From contig JBGTBD010000023.1 in NCBI GenBank assembly GCA_041749475.1, positions 1-26,663 on the forward strand: a stretch of DNA of 26,663 bases, read 5' to 3'. Shown one piece after another: positions 15,318 through 23,642 of this stretch (positions within the stretch are counted from its first letter, which is position 1; the number at the start of each line of letters is the position of its first letter). Below the pieces are notes generated by a model. The model had not been told where the DNA came from. It saw only the letters and a list, made by a program, of their open reading frames with translations, and searched no databases. The stretch is from JBGTBD01 sp041749475 (GTDB lineage Bacteria > Pseudomonadota > Alphaproteobacteria > Rickettsiales > UBA998). The position numbers and the translations under genes were made by a program.

Positions 15318-17404
15318 ACTTCCTCCGTAAGAACCGTCACCCCAAGGCGCTCGGCGTCTTTCAACTTAGACCCCGCCTCATCCCCGGCCACTACATAATC
15401 CGTTTTCGCGGACACCGAACTAGACACTTTTGCCCCTAATTTCTCCGCCTCCGCCTTCGCCTCCGACCGACTACGCCGCTCCAGCGAGCCGGTAAACACC
15501 ACCGTTTTACCATGTACAGGCGAACTGCCAATAGGCTGCTCCTCCTCCGCCACGACAATCTCTTTCAATATCTCTGCTACCACATCCCGCTGACCCGGCG
15601 CATGGAAAAAATCATGCAGTGCCCACACGACTTTTTGTCCGATACCATCAATAGAAAGCAACGTCTCCGCCGCCTCGCCTTCCGCATCTAAGGACAGCGC
15701 ATCCATCACCGCCAGCCACGCATCAAGCGACCCAAAATGCCGCGCCAACAACGCCGCCGTTCCCTCCCCCACATGCCGGATACCCAGCGCATAGATGAAG
15801 CACGACAGCGTAACGTTGCGCGCCTGCTCGATAGCCGTAAACAGATTCGTCGCCGATTTCGGCCCCCAGCCTTCACGGTTACGCAACGGCGTCAGTGACC
15901 CTTTATCCTGCGCCTCCAGCCGGAAAATATCCTGCGGTTCTTTAATCAGACCATCCTTCCAGAATGCCTCGATCTGCTTCTCTCCAAGCCCATTAATGTC
16001 GAACGCATCCTTGGAGACGAAATGCCGCAACCGCTCCACCTGCTGTGCCGGGCAGACCATACCGCCCGTACAGCGCCAGACTACTTCGCCTGCTTCACGC
16101 ACAATATCGCTTTTACATTCCGGGCAAGCACGTGGAAAAACAAAAGCCACACTGTGCGCAGGCCGAAATTCTTCCAGCACCTTCACCACCTGCGGGATCA
16201 CATCCCCCGCCCGCTGGATGACCACCGTATCGCCGATACGGATATCCTTACGCTTGATCTCATCCTCATTATGCAGCGTCGCATTGGCGACGACGACACC
16301 ACCGACATTGATCGGCGTGAGCCGCGCCACAGGCGTCAATGCACCCGTGCGGCCCACTTGGATATCAATATTCTCGATCACCGTCTCCGCCTGCTCTGCC
16401 GGAAATTTCCACGCGATAGCCCAACGCGGCGCACGTTGCACGAACCCGAGCCGTTCCTGCCAATCCGCCCGGTCGATCTTGATCACCATCCCGTCAATGT
16501 CATACCGCAGATGCGGTCGCAGATGCGCAATCTCGGCATGGCAAGCGGCAATGGCCGAAACACCTTCCACCGATTTCCCCAGCGGATTAATCACAAATCC
16601 CGATTCTGCCAGCCATGTTACCAACTCATGCTGGCTGGCAAACGCAACCCCATCCATTAAACCCAATGCATACGCAAAATAATGCAATGGACGCGACGCT
16701 GTGACGGAAGAATCCAACTGCCGAAGCGACCCCGCCGCCGCATTGCGCGGATTGGCGAACACCGCCTCCCCCGCTTCCTGCCGTCGCATATTCATCGTCA
16801 GGAAGTCCTGCTTATCCATATAGACTTCGCCACGCACTTCGACACGCGCGGGGATACGACTACCTTTAAGCGACGTGGGGAATGTCGCGATAGTGCGGAT
16901 ATTCTGCGTAATATCCTCCCCTACCATGCCATTTCCACGCGTAGCGGCATGTACTAATATTCCGGATTCATAATACGCAGAAAACGACAGCCCATCGATT
17001 TTTGGCTCACAGAATACCTTGACGGGTTCCGCCTCACTCAATCCCAAAAACCGGCGTACCCGTTCTTCGAAATCGGTCACATCCTCTTCCGCAAAGGCGT
17101 TATCGAGCGAGAGCATCGGCACGTGATGCGCGATTTTCTTGAATGCCTCTGCCGGTTCCGCCCCGACTTTCTGCTCCGGCGAGACCGCCGCAACTGCGGC
17201 CGGAAAACGCGCTTCTATCGCACGTGAGCGCTGGCGCAATGCGTCGTATTCGGCGTCACTAACCGTCGGCGCATCTTTCTGGTAATAGGCTTTGTCATGA
17301 TTAACGATAAGGTTTGAAAGCCGTTTCAACTCAGCCTTTGCCTCTAACTCCGTCAATTCCTCAGGGGTTTTATCTTCCGGAAAACGCATGGAATGCTGCG
17401 CCAT
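15287..17404 (-). CDS. ligA: NAD-dependent DNA ligase LigA
   Basis: LigA seals nicks in replication and repair using NAD+. Domains in order: an Ia domain with HDKAYYQKDAPTVSDAEYDA (about 36-55); the adenylation domain with the nucleotidyl lysine K135 in CEPKIDGLSFSAYYES; an OB fold including GALTPVARLTPINVGGVVVA; a zinc finger with C427, C430, C445 and C451; a helix-hairpin-helix region (LLSIDGIGQKV); and a C-terminal BRCT domain (about 628-702, GKTVVFTGSLERRSRSEAKA). Length is 705 residues, slightly above E. coli LigA (671). The ATG overlaps the recN stop by one base (TAATG), so the two are translationally coupled. Confidence 0.97.
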   Translation of the reverse strand: MAQHSMRFPEDKTPEELTELEAKAELKRLSNLIVNHDKAYYQKDAPTVSDAEYDALRQRSRAIEARFPAAVAAVSPEQKVGAEPAEAFKKIAHHVPMLSLDNAFAEEDVTDFEERVRRFLGLSEAEPVKVFCEPKIDGLSFSAYYESGILVHAATRGNGMVGEDITQNIRTIATFPTSLKGSRIPARVEVRGEVYMDKQDFLTMNMRRQEAGEAVFANPRNAAAGSLRQLDSSVTASRPLHYFAYALGLMDGVAFASQHELVTWLAESGFVINPLGKSVEGVSAIAACHAEIAHLRPHLRYDIDGMVIKIDRADWQERLGFVQRAPRWAIAWKFPAEQAETVIENIDIQVGRTGALTPVARLTPINVGGVVVANATLHNEDEIKRKDIRIGDTVVIQRAGDVIPQVVKVLEEFRPAHSVAFVFPRACPECKSDIVREAGEVVWRCTGGMVCPAQQVERLRHFVSKDAFDINGLGEKQIEAFWKDGLIKEPQDIFRLEAQDKGSLTPLRNREGWGPKSATNLFTAIEQARNVTLSCFIYALGIRHVGEGTAALLARHFGSLDAWLAVMDALSLDAEGEAAETLLSIDGIGQKVVWALHDFFHAPGQRDVVAEILKEIVVAEEEQPIGSSPVHGKTVVFTGSLERRSRSEAKAEAEKLGAKVSSSVSAKTDYVVAGDEAGSKLKDAERLGVTVLTEEVWERLIGKSS

Positions 17405-19068
17405 TATACGGCTTTCAAAAGCTTGTCGGCAGCCTTACGCGCTTCGCTGCTGATTTCCGCACCCGACAGCATCCGCGCCAATTCTTCCGTGCGCGCTTTA
17501 CCTGTAAGAGGACGCAGCCGTGTGAATGTCTTGCCGCCTTTTTCCTCTTTTTCCACCGTGATATGCTGCGCTGCGGAAGCCGCCACTTGCGGCAGGTGGG
17601 ACACGGCGAGCACTTGCGCATACGTGCCGAGTTCCGCGAGCCGTTTGCCGATAGCATCCGCTACCGCACCACTCGTCCCCGCATCGATCTCATCGAAGAT
17701 CATCGTAGGTGTCGCCTTGGCGTGTGCCAGTACCAGAGCCAGTGCCAGCATGAAGCGCGACAACTCCCCACCGGATGCAATCTTATGTAACGGTGCAGGC
17801 TCACTCCCCGCATTGGTCGCCACTTCGAAACTAACCTGCTCCATCCCGCGCGCACTCCATTGCGCCGCATCAAGCTCTTTCAACACGACATGGAACCGCG
17901 TCGCACCCATCTTCAGCGGCCCTAATTCCTGCATCACCGATTTTTCTAATTTTGCTGCCGCTTTTTGCCGTTTCGCCCGCAATGCCAGCGCTACTTTTTC
18001 ATATGCGTTCTGTGCATCCTTGAGCTGCGCCTGCAACGTTGCCCGCGTTTTTTCCTGCGATGCCAGCAGGTGCAATTTCTCTTTCACCTGCGCATGTAGG
18101 GCGGGCAACTCTTCAGGGCTTAACTGGTATTTGCGTGAAGCGGCTTTCAGCGCAAACAGGCGTTCTTCGGTACGTTCCAGCTCATGCGGATTGAAGTTTG
18201 CGCTATCGATCAGCGACGTCAGAGACGATTCCGCCGCGTCCAATTCCACCATCGCCCGCTCCAACGCGTCGATAGGTGTCTGTAACGTATCCATCCCCTT
18301 CCCCGCCGCACGGATCAACATCCCTTGCGCATGGCGTAACCGTTCCGCGACCGACTCATGTTGCCCCAGCGTATCCAGCGCATCCTGTATCACGACGAGG
18401 GATTTCTCCGCCTGCATCATACGTGTGCGCTCATCCGTCAGGCGTTCTTCCTCACCTACTTCCGGCTTCAGCGCCCCGAGTTCCGCCAGCATATGATCGA
18501 GATACTCTTTTTCTTTCGCCAGCTGCACGATGGCTTCTTCAAGCTCAGCTAACGCGCCTTCGATTTTCTTCCATTGTAGATGATGTTCGCGCACTTCGAT
18601 AAGGTCTTTGTGCAGCACACCGAAACGGTCGAGCAACTCGCCATGCCGCAACGGGTTGGTCAATCCCTGCTGATGCTGCTGCCCGTGAATTTCTACCAAC
18701 TCTTCCCCAACATCGCGCAATGCTTTCACGCTGACCGGCGCATCATTGATGAAGCAGCGCGTCTTGCCATCGGCGTTCAGTTGGCGACGTAAAATGATAT
18801 GATCTGAGGGTTCAATACCCAGCGCATCCAATGCATCTGCCAGTATGGCCGGGTTAGAAAGCGTGAATTCCGCCGTGACGCTGGCCTGCGTTTCCCCGTG
18901 GCGCACGAGTCGGCTTTCGCTGCGTTCACCCAGGACCAACCCCAGCGCGTCGAGCAGGATAGATTTCCCTGCGCCCGTCTCCCCCGTCAACACGCAGAAT
19001 CCCGCGCCAAGGTCGAGAGACGCCTTATCGATAAGCACGATATTCGCAATGGAAAGATGCGTCAGCAC
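17404..19068 (-). CDS. recN: DNA repair protein RecN
   Basis: RecN is an SMC-like ATPase acting in double-strand break repair. The Walker A motif GETGAGKS is at residues 29-36, in the family context LTHLSIANIVLIDKASLDLG. A central coiled coil spans roughly residues 150-370. The C-terminal head has the ABC signature KIASGGELSRFMLALALVLA and Walker B TMIFDEIDAGTSG. Length is 554 residues (E. coli 553). The start is a GTG at 19068, supported by AAGGAG eight bases upstream (19077-19082). It lies 18 bases after bamD and overlaps ligA by one base. Confidence 0.96.
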   Translation of the reverse strand: MLTHLSIANIVLIDKASLDLGAGFCVLTGETGAGKSILLDALGLVLGERSESRLVRHGETQASVTAEFTLSNPAILADALDALGIEPSDHIILRRQLNADGKTRCFINDAPVSVKALRDVGEELVEIHGQQHQQGLTNPLRHGELLDRFGVLHKDLIEVREHHLQWKKIEGALAELEEAIVQLAKEKEYLDHMLAELGALKPEVGEEERLTDERTRMMQAEKSLVVIQDALDTLGQHESVAERLRHAQGMLIRAAGKGMDTLQTPIDALERAMVELDAAESSLTSLIDSANFNPHELERTEERLFALKAASRKYQLSPEELPALHAQVKEKLHLLASQEKTRATLQAQLKDAQNAYEKVALALRAKRQKAAAKLEKSVMQELGPLKMGATRFHVVLKELDAAQWSARGMEQVSFEVATNAGSEPAPLHKIASGGELSRFMLALALVLAHAKATPTMIFDEIDAGTSGAVADAIGKRLAELGTYAQVLAVSHLPQVAASAAQHITVEKEEKGGKTFTRLRPLTGKARTEELARMLSGAEISSEARKAADKLLKAV

Positions 19069-19086
19069 CCTGGTCGCTCCTTCTGG

Positions 19087-19884
19087 CTAGAACACGCCGA
19101 GCCAGTCATCGTCTTCTTTGGGGGCGGATTTGCCCTCCAGCAATTCATAACTGTGGTTATACCAGTCGCTACCGGGGAAGTTATGGCCCAGCACGGCGGC
19201 ATAGCGTTTCGCTTCATCGGTCACACCCAGTTCGAGATACGTCTCCACCAGACGGTGCAACGCTTCCGGAACATGGCTCGTCGTCTGGAAGTTCTCCACC
19301 ACATAGCGGAACCGATTCGCCGCCGAGAGATATTCCTGACGTTGCAGGTAATAGCGCCCGACCATCATTTCTTTGCCCGCAAGGTGATCCTCGACGAGGT
19401 CGAGCTTCAACTGCGTATCACGCGCGTAATCGGAATCAGGATAGCGGCGCACCACATCCTTCAGCGCTTTTTGTGCCTTCTCGGTTAGCCCCTGATCGCG
19501 GCCTACATCGGAGATCTGTTCGTAATAGCACAGCGCGATGAGGTAGTAAGCATACGGTGCGCTTTCATGCCCCGGATGCAGCTTCAAGAACCGCTCCAGC
19601 GTCAACACCGCGTCATCGTATTTCTGGGCGCGGTAATGGGCATAGGCCGCCATAATTTGGGCATGCGGTGCCCATTCGGAATAAGGGTGCTGACGCTCGA
19701 CTTCATCGAACTGCTCGACGGCGGTTTTATAATCGCCCTCACTAAACGCATTACGCCCCTCGCGATAAAGCGTATCCGCCGGCTCCAGCTTAGTCTCTTT
19801 ATCCTTTTTATCGTCCGAATCGCTACCGCACGCCGAAAGCATAAGGAGCGGAAACAGGGCCAGCAATAAAACACGGGTGCGCAT
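19087..19884 (-). CDS. bamD: Outer-membrane assembly lipoprotein BamD
   Basis: BamD is the essential lipoprotein partner of BamA in outer-membrane protein insertion. A lipoprotein signal peptide ends in the lipobox LSAC, giving lipidated C19. The mature part contains TPR-like repeats, for example LYREGRNAFSEGDYKTAVEQ, FDEVERQHPYSEWAPHAQIM and YYLIALCYYEQISDVGRDQG, the last two being family hallmarks. Length is 265 residues (E. coli 245). The ATG at 19884 lacks a strong ribosome site. It sits between lpxC and recN, a common alphaproteobacterial arrangement, and lies 68 bases after lpxC. Confidence 0.95.
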   Translation of the reverse strand: MRTRVLLLALFPLLMLSACGSDSDDKKDKETKLEPADTLYREGRNAFSEGDYKTAVEQFDEVERQHPYSEWAPHAQIMAAYAHYRAQKYDDAVLTLERFLKLHPGHESAPYAYYLIALCYYEQISDVGRDQGLTEKAQKALKDVVRRYPDSDYARDTQLKLDLVEDHLAGKEMMVGRYYLQRQEYLSAANRFRYVVENFQTTSHVPEALHRLVETYLELGVTDEAKRYAAVLGHNFPGSDWYNHSYELLEGKSAPKEDDDWLGVF

Positions 19885-19952
19885 AGCTGTTTTATATCAG
19901 CGAAAACAGGCTTGAGACAAGCGGATTATCAGGGGAATGGGCCGAACCCGGT

Positions 19953-20912
19953 TTATTCTTTCGGAGCCTGCATCACGGCACGCGCGGGCATTGCCATACT
20001 GGCTGCCGCATGGGCAACAAGGGAGATTTCCGGCTCTTCCGCTACTGCCGTTTCAACGTGCCACGCATCCGGGTTGGCGAACAGGTGACGCAGCATCCGG
20101 TTATTGATGCCATGCCCCGGTTTGCGGGTGATGAGTTTGCCTTCGATACGCATCCCGGCGAGGAAATAATCACCAAGGCAATCAAGCGCTTTATGGCGCA
20201 CGAATTCATCCTGAAAACGTAAACCCTCATCATTGAGGATTGTATCTTTCCCCAGAACGATAGCGTTATCGAGCGACCCGCCACGGGCGAGACCGATGGA
20301 ACGCAGTTTTTCGACTTCCGCCTCGAACCCGAAGGTGCGCGCGCGGGAGAGGGATTGCTTGAACCCGATAAAGGAGAAATCGATCAATGTGCGCTGGCGC
20401 GAAATCATCGCGTGCGGGAAATCGATCTCGACATCGACCACGAACCCGTCATGCGGCGCGAGGGTGGCGGCCATATCGCCGTCCTGCAACGTGATTTCTT
20501 CGTCGATGACGATCAGTTGGCGCGGCGCATCCTGCATGGAGAGGCCCGCACAGTCGATCAGGAACATGAACGGCTCGGAACTGCCATCCATGATAGGCAC
20601 TTCCGGCCCGTCGATTTCAATGATCGCGTTATCCACGCCCGCACCCCAGAGCGCCGCCATCAAATGCTCGATGGTCGCTACTTTCGTGCCGTATTCATTC
20701 TGGATGGTTGTCCCCAGCGTTGTCTCCGTTACCGCGTTATACCACGCCGCGACCTTAGCTTTCTCTGCCGCCACATCCGTGCGATGAAACACGATGCCCG
20801 TATCGACCGACGCAGGGCGCAGGCGGAGATGCACGATCTGACCCGTATGCAGCCCGATACCGGAGCAGGATACCGTGGAACGGAAGGTCATCTGGTTGGG
20901 CGTATGTAACAT
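19953..20912 (-). CDS. lpxC: UDP-3-O-acyl-GlcNAc deacetylase LpxC
   Basis: LpxC is the zinc deacetylase performing the committed step of lipid A synthesis. From ATG 20912 (319 residues) the zinc ligands and catalytic residues are visible: H83 in TIEHLMAALWG, H240 and D244 in RHKALDCLGDYFLAG, and H267 in KPGHGINN; they fall within a few residues of E. coli H79, H238, D242 and H265. The start at 20912 is chosen because GAGGG (20918-20922) precedes it. An ATG 15 codons upstream (20957) gives 334 residues but has no ribosome site and adds unconserved sequence. The C-terminal tail of about 30 residues is Ala-rich. Its synthesis is often controlled by proteolysis; nothing here shows that directly. 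Confidence 0.95.
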   Translation of the reverse strand: MLHTPNQMTFRSTVSCSGIGLHTGQIVHLRLRPASVDTGIVFHRTDVAAEKAKVAAWYNAVTETTLGTTIQNEYGTKVATIEHLMAALWGAGVDNAIIEIDGPEVPIMDGSSEPFMFLIDCAGLSMQDAPRQLIVIDEEITLQDGDMAATLAPHDGFVVDVEIDFPHAMISRQRTLIDFSFIGFKQSLSRARTFGFEAEVEKLRSIGLARGGSLDNAIVLGKDTILNDEGLRFQDEFVRHKALDCLGDYFLAGMRIEGKLITRKPGHGINNRMLRHLFANPDAWHVETAVAEEPEISLVAHAAASMAMPARAVMQAPKE

Positions 20913-20917
20913 CACAT

Positions 20918-20922
20918 CCCTC
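20918..20922 (-). promoter_or_regulatory. Ribosome binding site that decides the lpxC start
   Basis: On the minus strand GAGGG lies five bases before ATG 20912. The longer in-frame start at 20957 has no such site. Confidence 0.6.
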
Positions 20923-20993
20923 GTAACGGGCAATGGGTTAAATTTCGATGAGCGCATTATGCGTCACCGATGTGCAATGCACAAATAACAGTT

Positions 20994-21009
20994 TGTTACG
21001 ATATGTTAC
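20994..21009. promoter_or_regulatory. TGTTAC direct repeat upstream of lpxC
   Basis: TGTTAC occurs at 20994-20999 and again at 21004-21009, ten bases apart start to start, i.e. about one DNA turn. It is in the AT-rich gap between ftsZ and lpxC (20913-21134), about 80-97 bases before the lpxC ATG. It may be a binding site or part of an lpxC promoter (the minus strand reads TTGTAA here); the evidence is weak. Confidence 0.25.
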
Positions 21010-21088
21010 AAGGTTTTCTCCATACTTATTAATTAGATAAGGGCGCCATAAGGATTTGGCGTAATAAGGCTATGGGCAGTATGTGGGA

Positions 21089-21119
21089 GGGCAGACAAAA
21101 CAGGAAGAATCTTCTGCCC
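21089..21119 (-). terminator. Possible terminator hairpin after ftsZ
   Basis: GGGCAGA (21089-21095) and TCTGCCC (21113-21119) form a perfect 7-bp stem with a 17-base loop, starting 16 bases beyond the ftsZ stop. No clear U-run follows on the minus strand, so it may only attenuate transcription into lpxC or stabilise the ftsZ mRNA. Confidence 0.35.
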
Positions 21120-21134
21120 GATGCGAAAAACCCC

Positions 21135-22805
21135 TTAGTTCGCCTGGCGGCGTAGGAACGCTGGGATATCGAGCTGGCTTTCCTGATATCCTGTTTCGGG
21201 AGCGGGCTGCTCGACGCGGCGACGCTCCGCCACTTCGACCGAACGCGGGCGGTTGGATGTTTCCTCCGCTTCCGGACGCGTGGTCAACGCTTTGCTGACT
21301 TCCTTGATCTTGTTCATGAACCCGAAGGATGGCGTGTGACGCGCTTCTACTTCATGCTCCTCAACTTCCTCTTCCATCTGCTCCTGACGCTTCGGTGCAT
21401 AAGTGGATTTTGGGCTGAAGAGCGGGCCGGCATCATCACGCGCAGGAGCGGCTTCTTCATACGTGAAGGACATTTCAGGATTGGACAGCAACGGCCCTTG
21501 GCTTTGCGACGGAGCATAGTGCTGTTCCTGCGGTTGCTCATAAGCATGCGCGGGTTGTTGTGCTGGCTGCGGCGATGCGGATTGTTGTGCAGATTCAGTA
21601 CGCGCAGTCGGGGCAGCATAGTGTTGTTCTTGCATCGGCGCGACCGGCTTCGGCGCGGCGACGGCGGGAGAGGATTGCGGCGCGACATAGACACGCTGCT
21701 CCCGCACGGAATCTTTCATATCCCCGCCCATATTCTGCGTCTTCCCACCGGCAGCGGTCATAGCGGGCGCGTAACTAAAAGGGCGGCGTAACGGAACCGT
21801 CTTGGAATTGTCGACAGGCTCTTTAGAAATCGCCGACTCGGCGTCAATACCCGTCGCCACGACGGACACGCGCATACGACCTTCGAGGTCTTCATTGAAC
21901 GCGGAACCGAAGATGATATTGGCATCCGGATCGATCTCTTCACGGATACGGTTCGCCGCTTCATCGACCTCGAAAAGGGTCATATCGCTACCGCCGGTGA
22001 TATTGATAAGCGCGGCACGCGCCCCTTTCAACGAGACATCGTCGAGCAATGGATTAGAGATAGCCGCTTCCGCTGCTTCGATCGCGCGCTTGTCGCCCGT
22101 CGCTTCGCCGGTCCCCATCATCGCCTTGCCCATCTCCTGCATGACGGTGCGAATATCCGCGAAATCAAGATTGACCAGACCCGGCTTCACCATCAGATCG
22201 GTGACGCCGCGTACGCCGGAGTGCAATACCTCGTCCGCCATGCGGAACGCATCGGCGAAGGTGGTACGCTCAGTGGCGATACGGAACAGATTCTGGTTCG
22301 GGATTACGATCAGCGTATCCACATATTTCTGTAATTCACGCAATCCCTCATCGGCGATGCGCATACGGTTGGAGCCTTCGAACTGGAACGGTTTGGTGAC
22401 GACCGCGACCGTCAGAATCCCCATCTCACGCGACAGGCGTGCGACGACCGGAGCCGCCCCTGTACCCGTGCCGCCGCCCATCCCGGCGGTGATGAAGACC
22501 ATGTTGCTGCCCTGGACTTGCGACGAAATCTCGTCCATCGCCTCTTCCGCCGCTTCGCGCCCCTTCTCAGGATCCGCGCCCGCGCCGAGGCCTTTGGTAA
22601 TGCTCGTCCCCAGCTGGATGACGCGATCCGTTTGTGCGCTTTCCAGCGCTTGTGAATCCGTATTGGCGATAACGAAATGCACTCCCTCAAGCCGCGCGTG
22701 AATCATGTTGTTCACCGCGTTACCGCCCGCACCACCGACCCCGACCACGGTAATGGTAGGACGGAGCAGACTATTTTGGGTAGGAAGATGCAGATTGATG
22801 GTCAT
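21135..22805 (-). CDS. ftsZ: Cell division GTPase FtsZ
   Basis: FtsZ polymerises into the division ring. The tubulin signature GGGTGTG is at residues 110-116, preceded by ITVVGVGGAGGNAVNNMI (18-35), and the catalytic T7 loop NLDFAD is at 212-217. The GTPase and C-terminal core ends near residue 325. A Pro/Gln/Ala/Glu-rich linker of about 210 residues follows, with Gln-rich stretches around YAAPTARTESAQQSASPQPA. The C-terminal peptide LDIPAFLRRQAN binds FtsA and other partners. Length is 556 residues; such long linkers are usual in alphaproteobacteria. The gap upstream holds two GANTC sites. The start ATG has GAGG a few bases before it. Confidence 0.98.
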   Translation of the reverse strand: MTINLHLPTQNSLLRPTITVVGVGGAGGNAVNNMIHARLEGVHFVIANTDSQALESAQTDRVIQLGTSITKGLGAGADPEKGREAAEEAMDEISSQVQGSNMVFITAGMGGGTGTGAAPVVARLSREMGILTVAVVTKPFQFEGSNRMRIADEGLRELQKYVDTLIVIPNQNLFRIATERTTFADAFRMADEVLHSGVRGVTDLMVKPGLVNLDFADIRTVMQEMGKAMMGTGEATGDKRAIEAAEAAISNPLLDDVSLKGARAALINITGGSDMTLFEVDEAANRIREEIDPDANIIFGSAFNEDLEGRMRVSVVATGIDAESAISKEPVDNSKTVPLRRPFSYAPAMTAAGGKTQNMGGDMKDSVREQRVYVAPQSSPAVAAPKPVAPMQEQHYAAPTARTESAQQSASPQPAQQPAHAYEQPQEQHYAPSQSQGPLLSNPEMSFTYEEAAPARDDAGPLFSPKSTYAPKRQEQMEEEVEEHEVEARHTPSFGFMNKIKEVSKALTTRPEAEETSNRPRSVEVAERRRVEQPAPETGYQESQLDIPAFLRRQAN

Positions 22806-22968
22806 GAAGCCTCACTCATCGCTATATCATGATGAAAATTACGTGTTGATGAAATTTTTACTACTATATTTGGTGGGTGGCAACAGGTTTCGAATCGTGA
22901 CCTCGGATTTTTTTATCCGTAAGCAGGAATCCCTGTGCGAAGCCTTCAGGCTTATACCGAGTTTCCAT
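22806..22968 (-). promoter_or_regulatory. ftsZ upstream region with two GANTC sites
   Basis: This 163-base AT-rich gap contains GAATC at 22892-22896 and 22927-22931, candidate CcrM methylation sites. In Caulobacter, CcrM methylation of GANTC sites activates ftsZ transcription. Two small inverted repeats are present (CGGAT at 22904-22908 with ATCCG at 22915-22919, and AAGCC/GGCTT around 22940-22953), which could end the preceding transcript. No complete TTAA-N7-TTAA site or convincing -35/-10 pair was found. No gene lies here. Confidence 0.4.
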
Positions 22969-23514
22969 TTAGCCCTTGTGGCGATGGGCTTTAGCATCAT
23001 GGATCAATTTGGGTAGCAGCTGGCTTTGCTTGGAGCCATGCGTGTCCATGTCAGTATTGTAATTATCGCCTACTATCTGCCGGGCAATTTCTTCAAACAT
23101 CGCCCTTTGAGCCGGATCATTGAGAATCCTGACTTCCGCGCCTGTTAATCGATTGTCGAAAACGGAGAAGCCTGATTCACCCTTCGGCATGACTTCCATG
23201 CTGACGGCAAATGCCATCGCTCCGGTTTCTACAGGGGTTTTTTTGCCGTCACCCGACACATCAACCTTTAATGCCTCGGCTAGCGGTGTGTTGCTGGCGT
23301 TGATATCTGCGCCGACACGTTCCAGCGCATCCAGCATTTTATCGAGAAGCTTATATTTGCCATCAAAGAATTTGGGGACGTAACTCCCTTGAGTAAGCGA
23401 ATTAAGCTTGGGATCGAATGTAATGGTTGAGCGGCCGGGGGTGATATCGTCATTCTGTAATAGCATCCGAGCCATTTCAGCTGGATCTAAGGCATTGCCG
23501 TTTGCATCGGTCAT
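22969..23514 (-). CDS. Uncharacterised protein between ftsA and ftsZ
   Basis: I do not recognise this protein. From ATG 23514 it has 181 residues; an in-frame ATG at 23589 would add 25 residues but lacks a ribosome site, whereas GGGAGAG (23519-23525) precedes 23514. No signal peptide or membrane segment is seen, so it is probably cytoplasmic. Residues 85-96, DVSGDGKKTPVE, have the D-x-S-x-D-G...E pattern of a calcium-binding EF-hand loop, but position 8 is Lys instead of a hydrophobic residue. Helical segments surround it (YKLLDKMLDALERVGADI, 54-71; RAMFEEIARQIVG, 137-149). The C-terminus is His/Lys-rich. The ftsA-ftsZ gap rarely holds an extra gene; a role in division is only inferred from position. 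It looks less GC-rich than its neighbours. Confidence 0.7.
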   Translation of the reverse strand: MTDANGNALDPAEMARMLLQNDDITPGRSTITFDPKLNSLTQGSYVPKFFDGKYKLLDKMLDALERVGADINASNTPLAEALKVDVSGDGKKTPVETGAMAFAVSMEVMPKGESGFSVFDNRLTGAEVRILNDPAQRAMFEEIARQIVGDNYNTDMDTHGSKQSQLLPKLIHDAKAHRHKG

Positions 23515-23518
23515 CGCA

Positions 23519-23525
23519 CTCTCCC
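23519..23525 (-). promoter_or_regulatory. Ribosome binding site deciding the start of the ftsA-ftsZ intervening gene
   Basis: GGGAGAG on the minus strand, four bases before ATG 23514; this selects the 181-residue product over the 206-residue one. Confidence 0.55.
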
Positions 23526-23628
23526 ACGGGTTATAGGTATGATGAGTATATAATGAATACATGACGGATTTATGACTATTGGGGGACAAACCAACAATTG
23601 ATTCTACTTTTTATCATTTAAAATCAAA

Positions 23629-23634
23629 ATTATA
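23629..23634 (-). promoter_or_regulatory. TATAAT box in the AT-rich gap after ftsA
   Basis: A perfect TATAAT reads on the minus strand, about 115 bases before ATG 23514, inside the AT-rich 23590-23642 stretch. No matching -35 box was found at 16-18 bases. It is a weak promoter candidate for the intervening gene and possibly ftsZ. A GATTC (GANTC) lies at 23600-23604. Confidence 0.25.
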
Positions 23635-23642
23635 TACAATAA

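Noticed and set aside
15795..16682. 295-codon open frame on the + strand opposite ligA
   Set aside because: LigA motifs are complete on the minus strand; the + product is Ser/Arg/Thr-rich with no recognisable fold, typical of an antisense shadow.
17393..18496. 367-codon open frame on the + strand opposite recN
   Set aside because: It lies wholly over recN; Ser/Cys/Ala-biased composition and no ribosome site or motif.
20913..20957. Longer lpxC start at 20957
   Set aside because: No ribosome site and no conserved residues in the extra 15 codons; ATG 20912 has GAGGG at proper spacing.
21802..22701. 299-codon open frame on the + strand opposite ftsZ
   Set aside because: It mirrors the FtsZ GTPase domain, which is unambiguous on the minus strand; no motif of its own.
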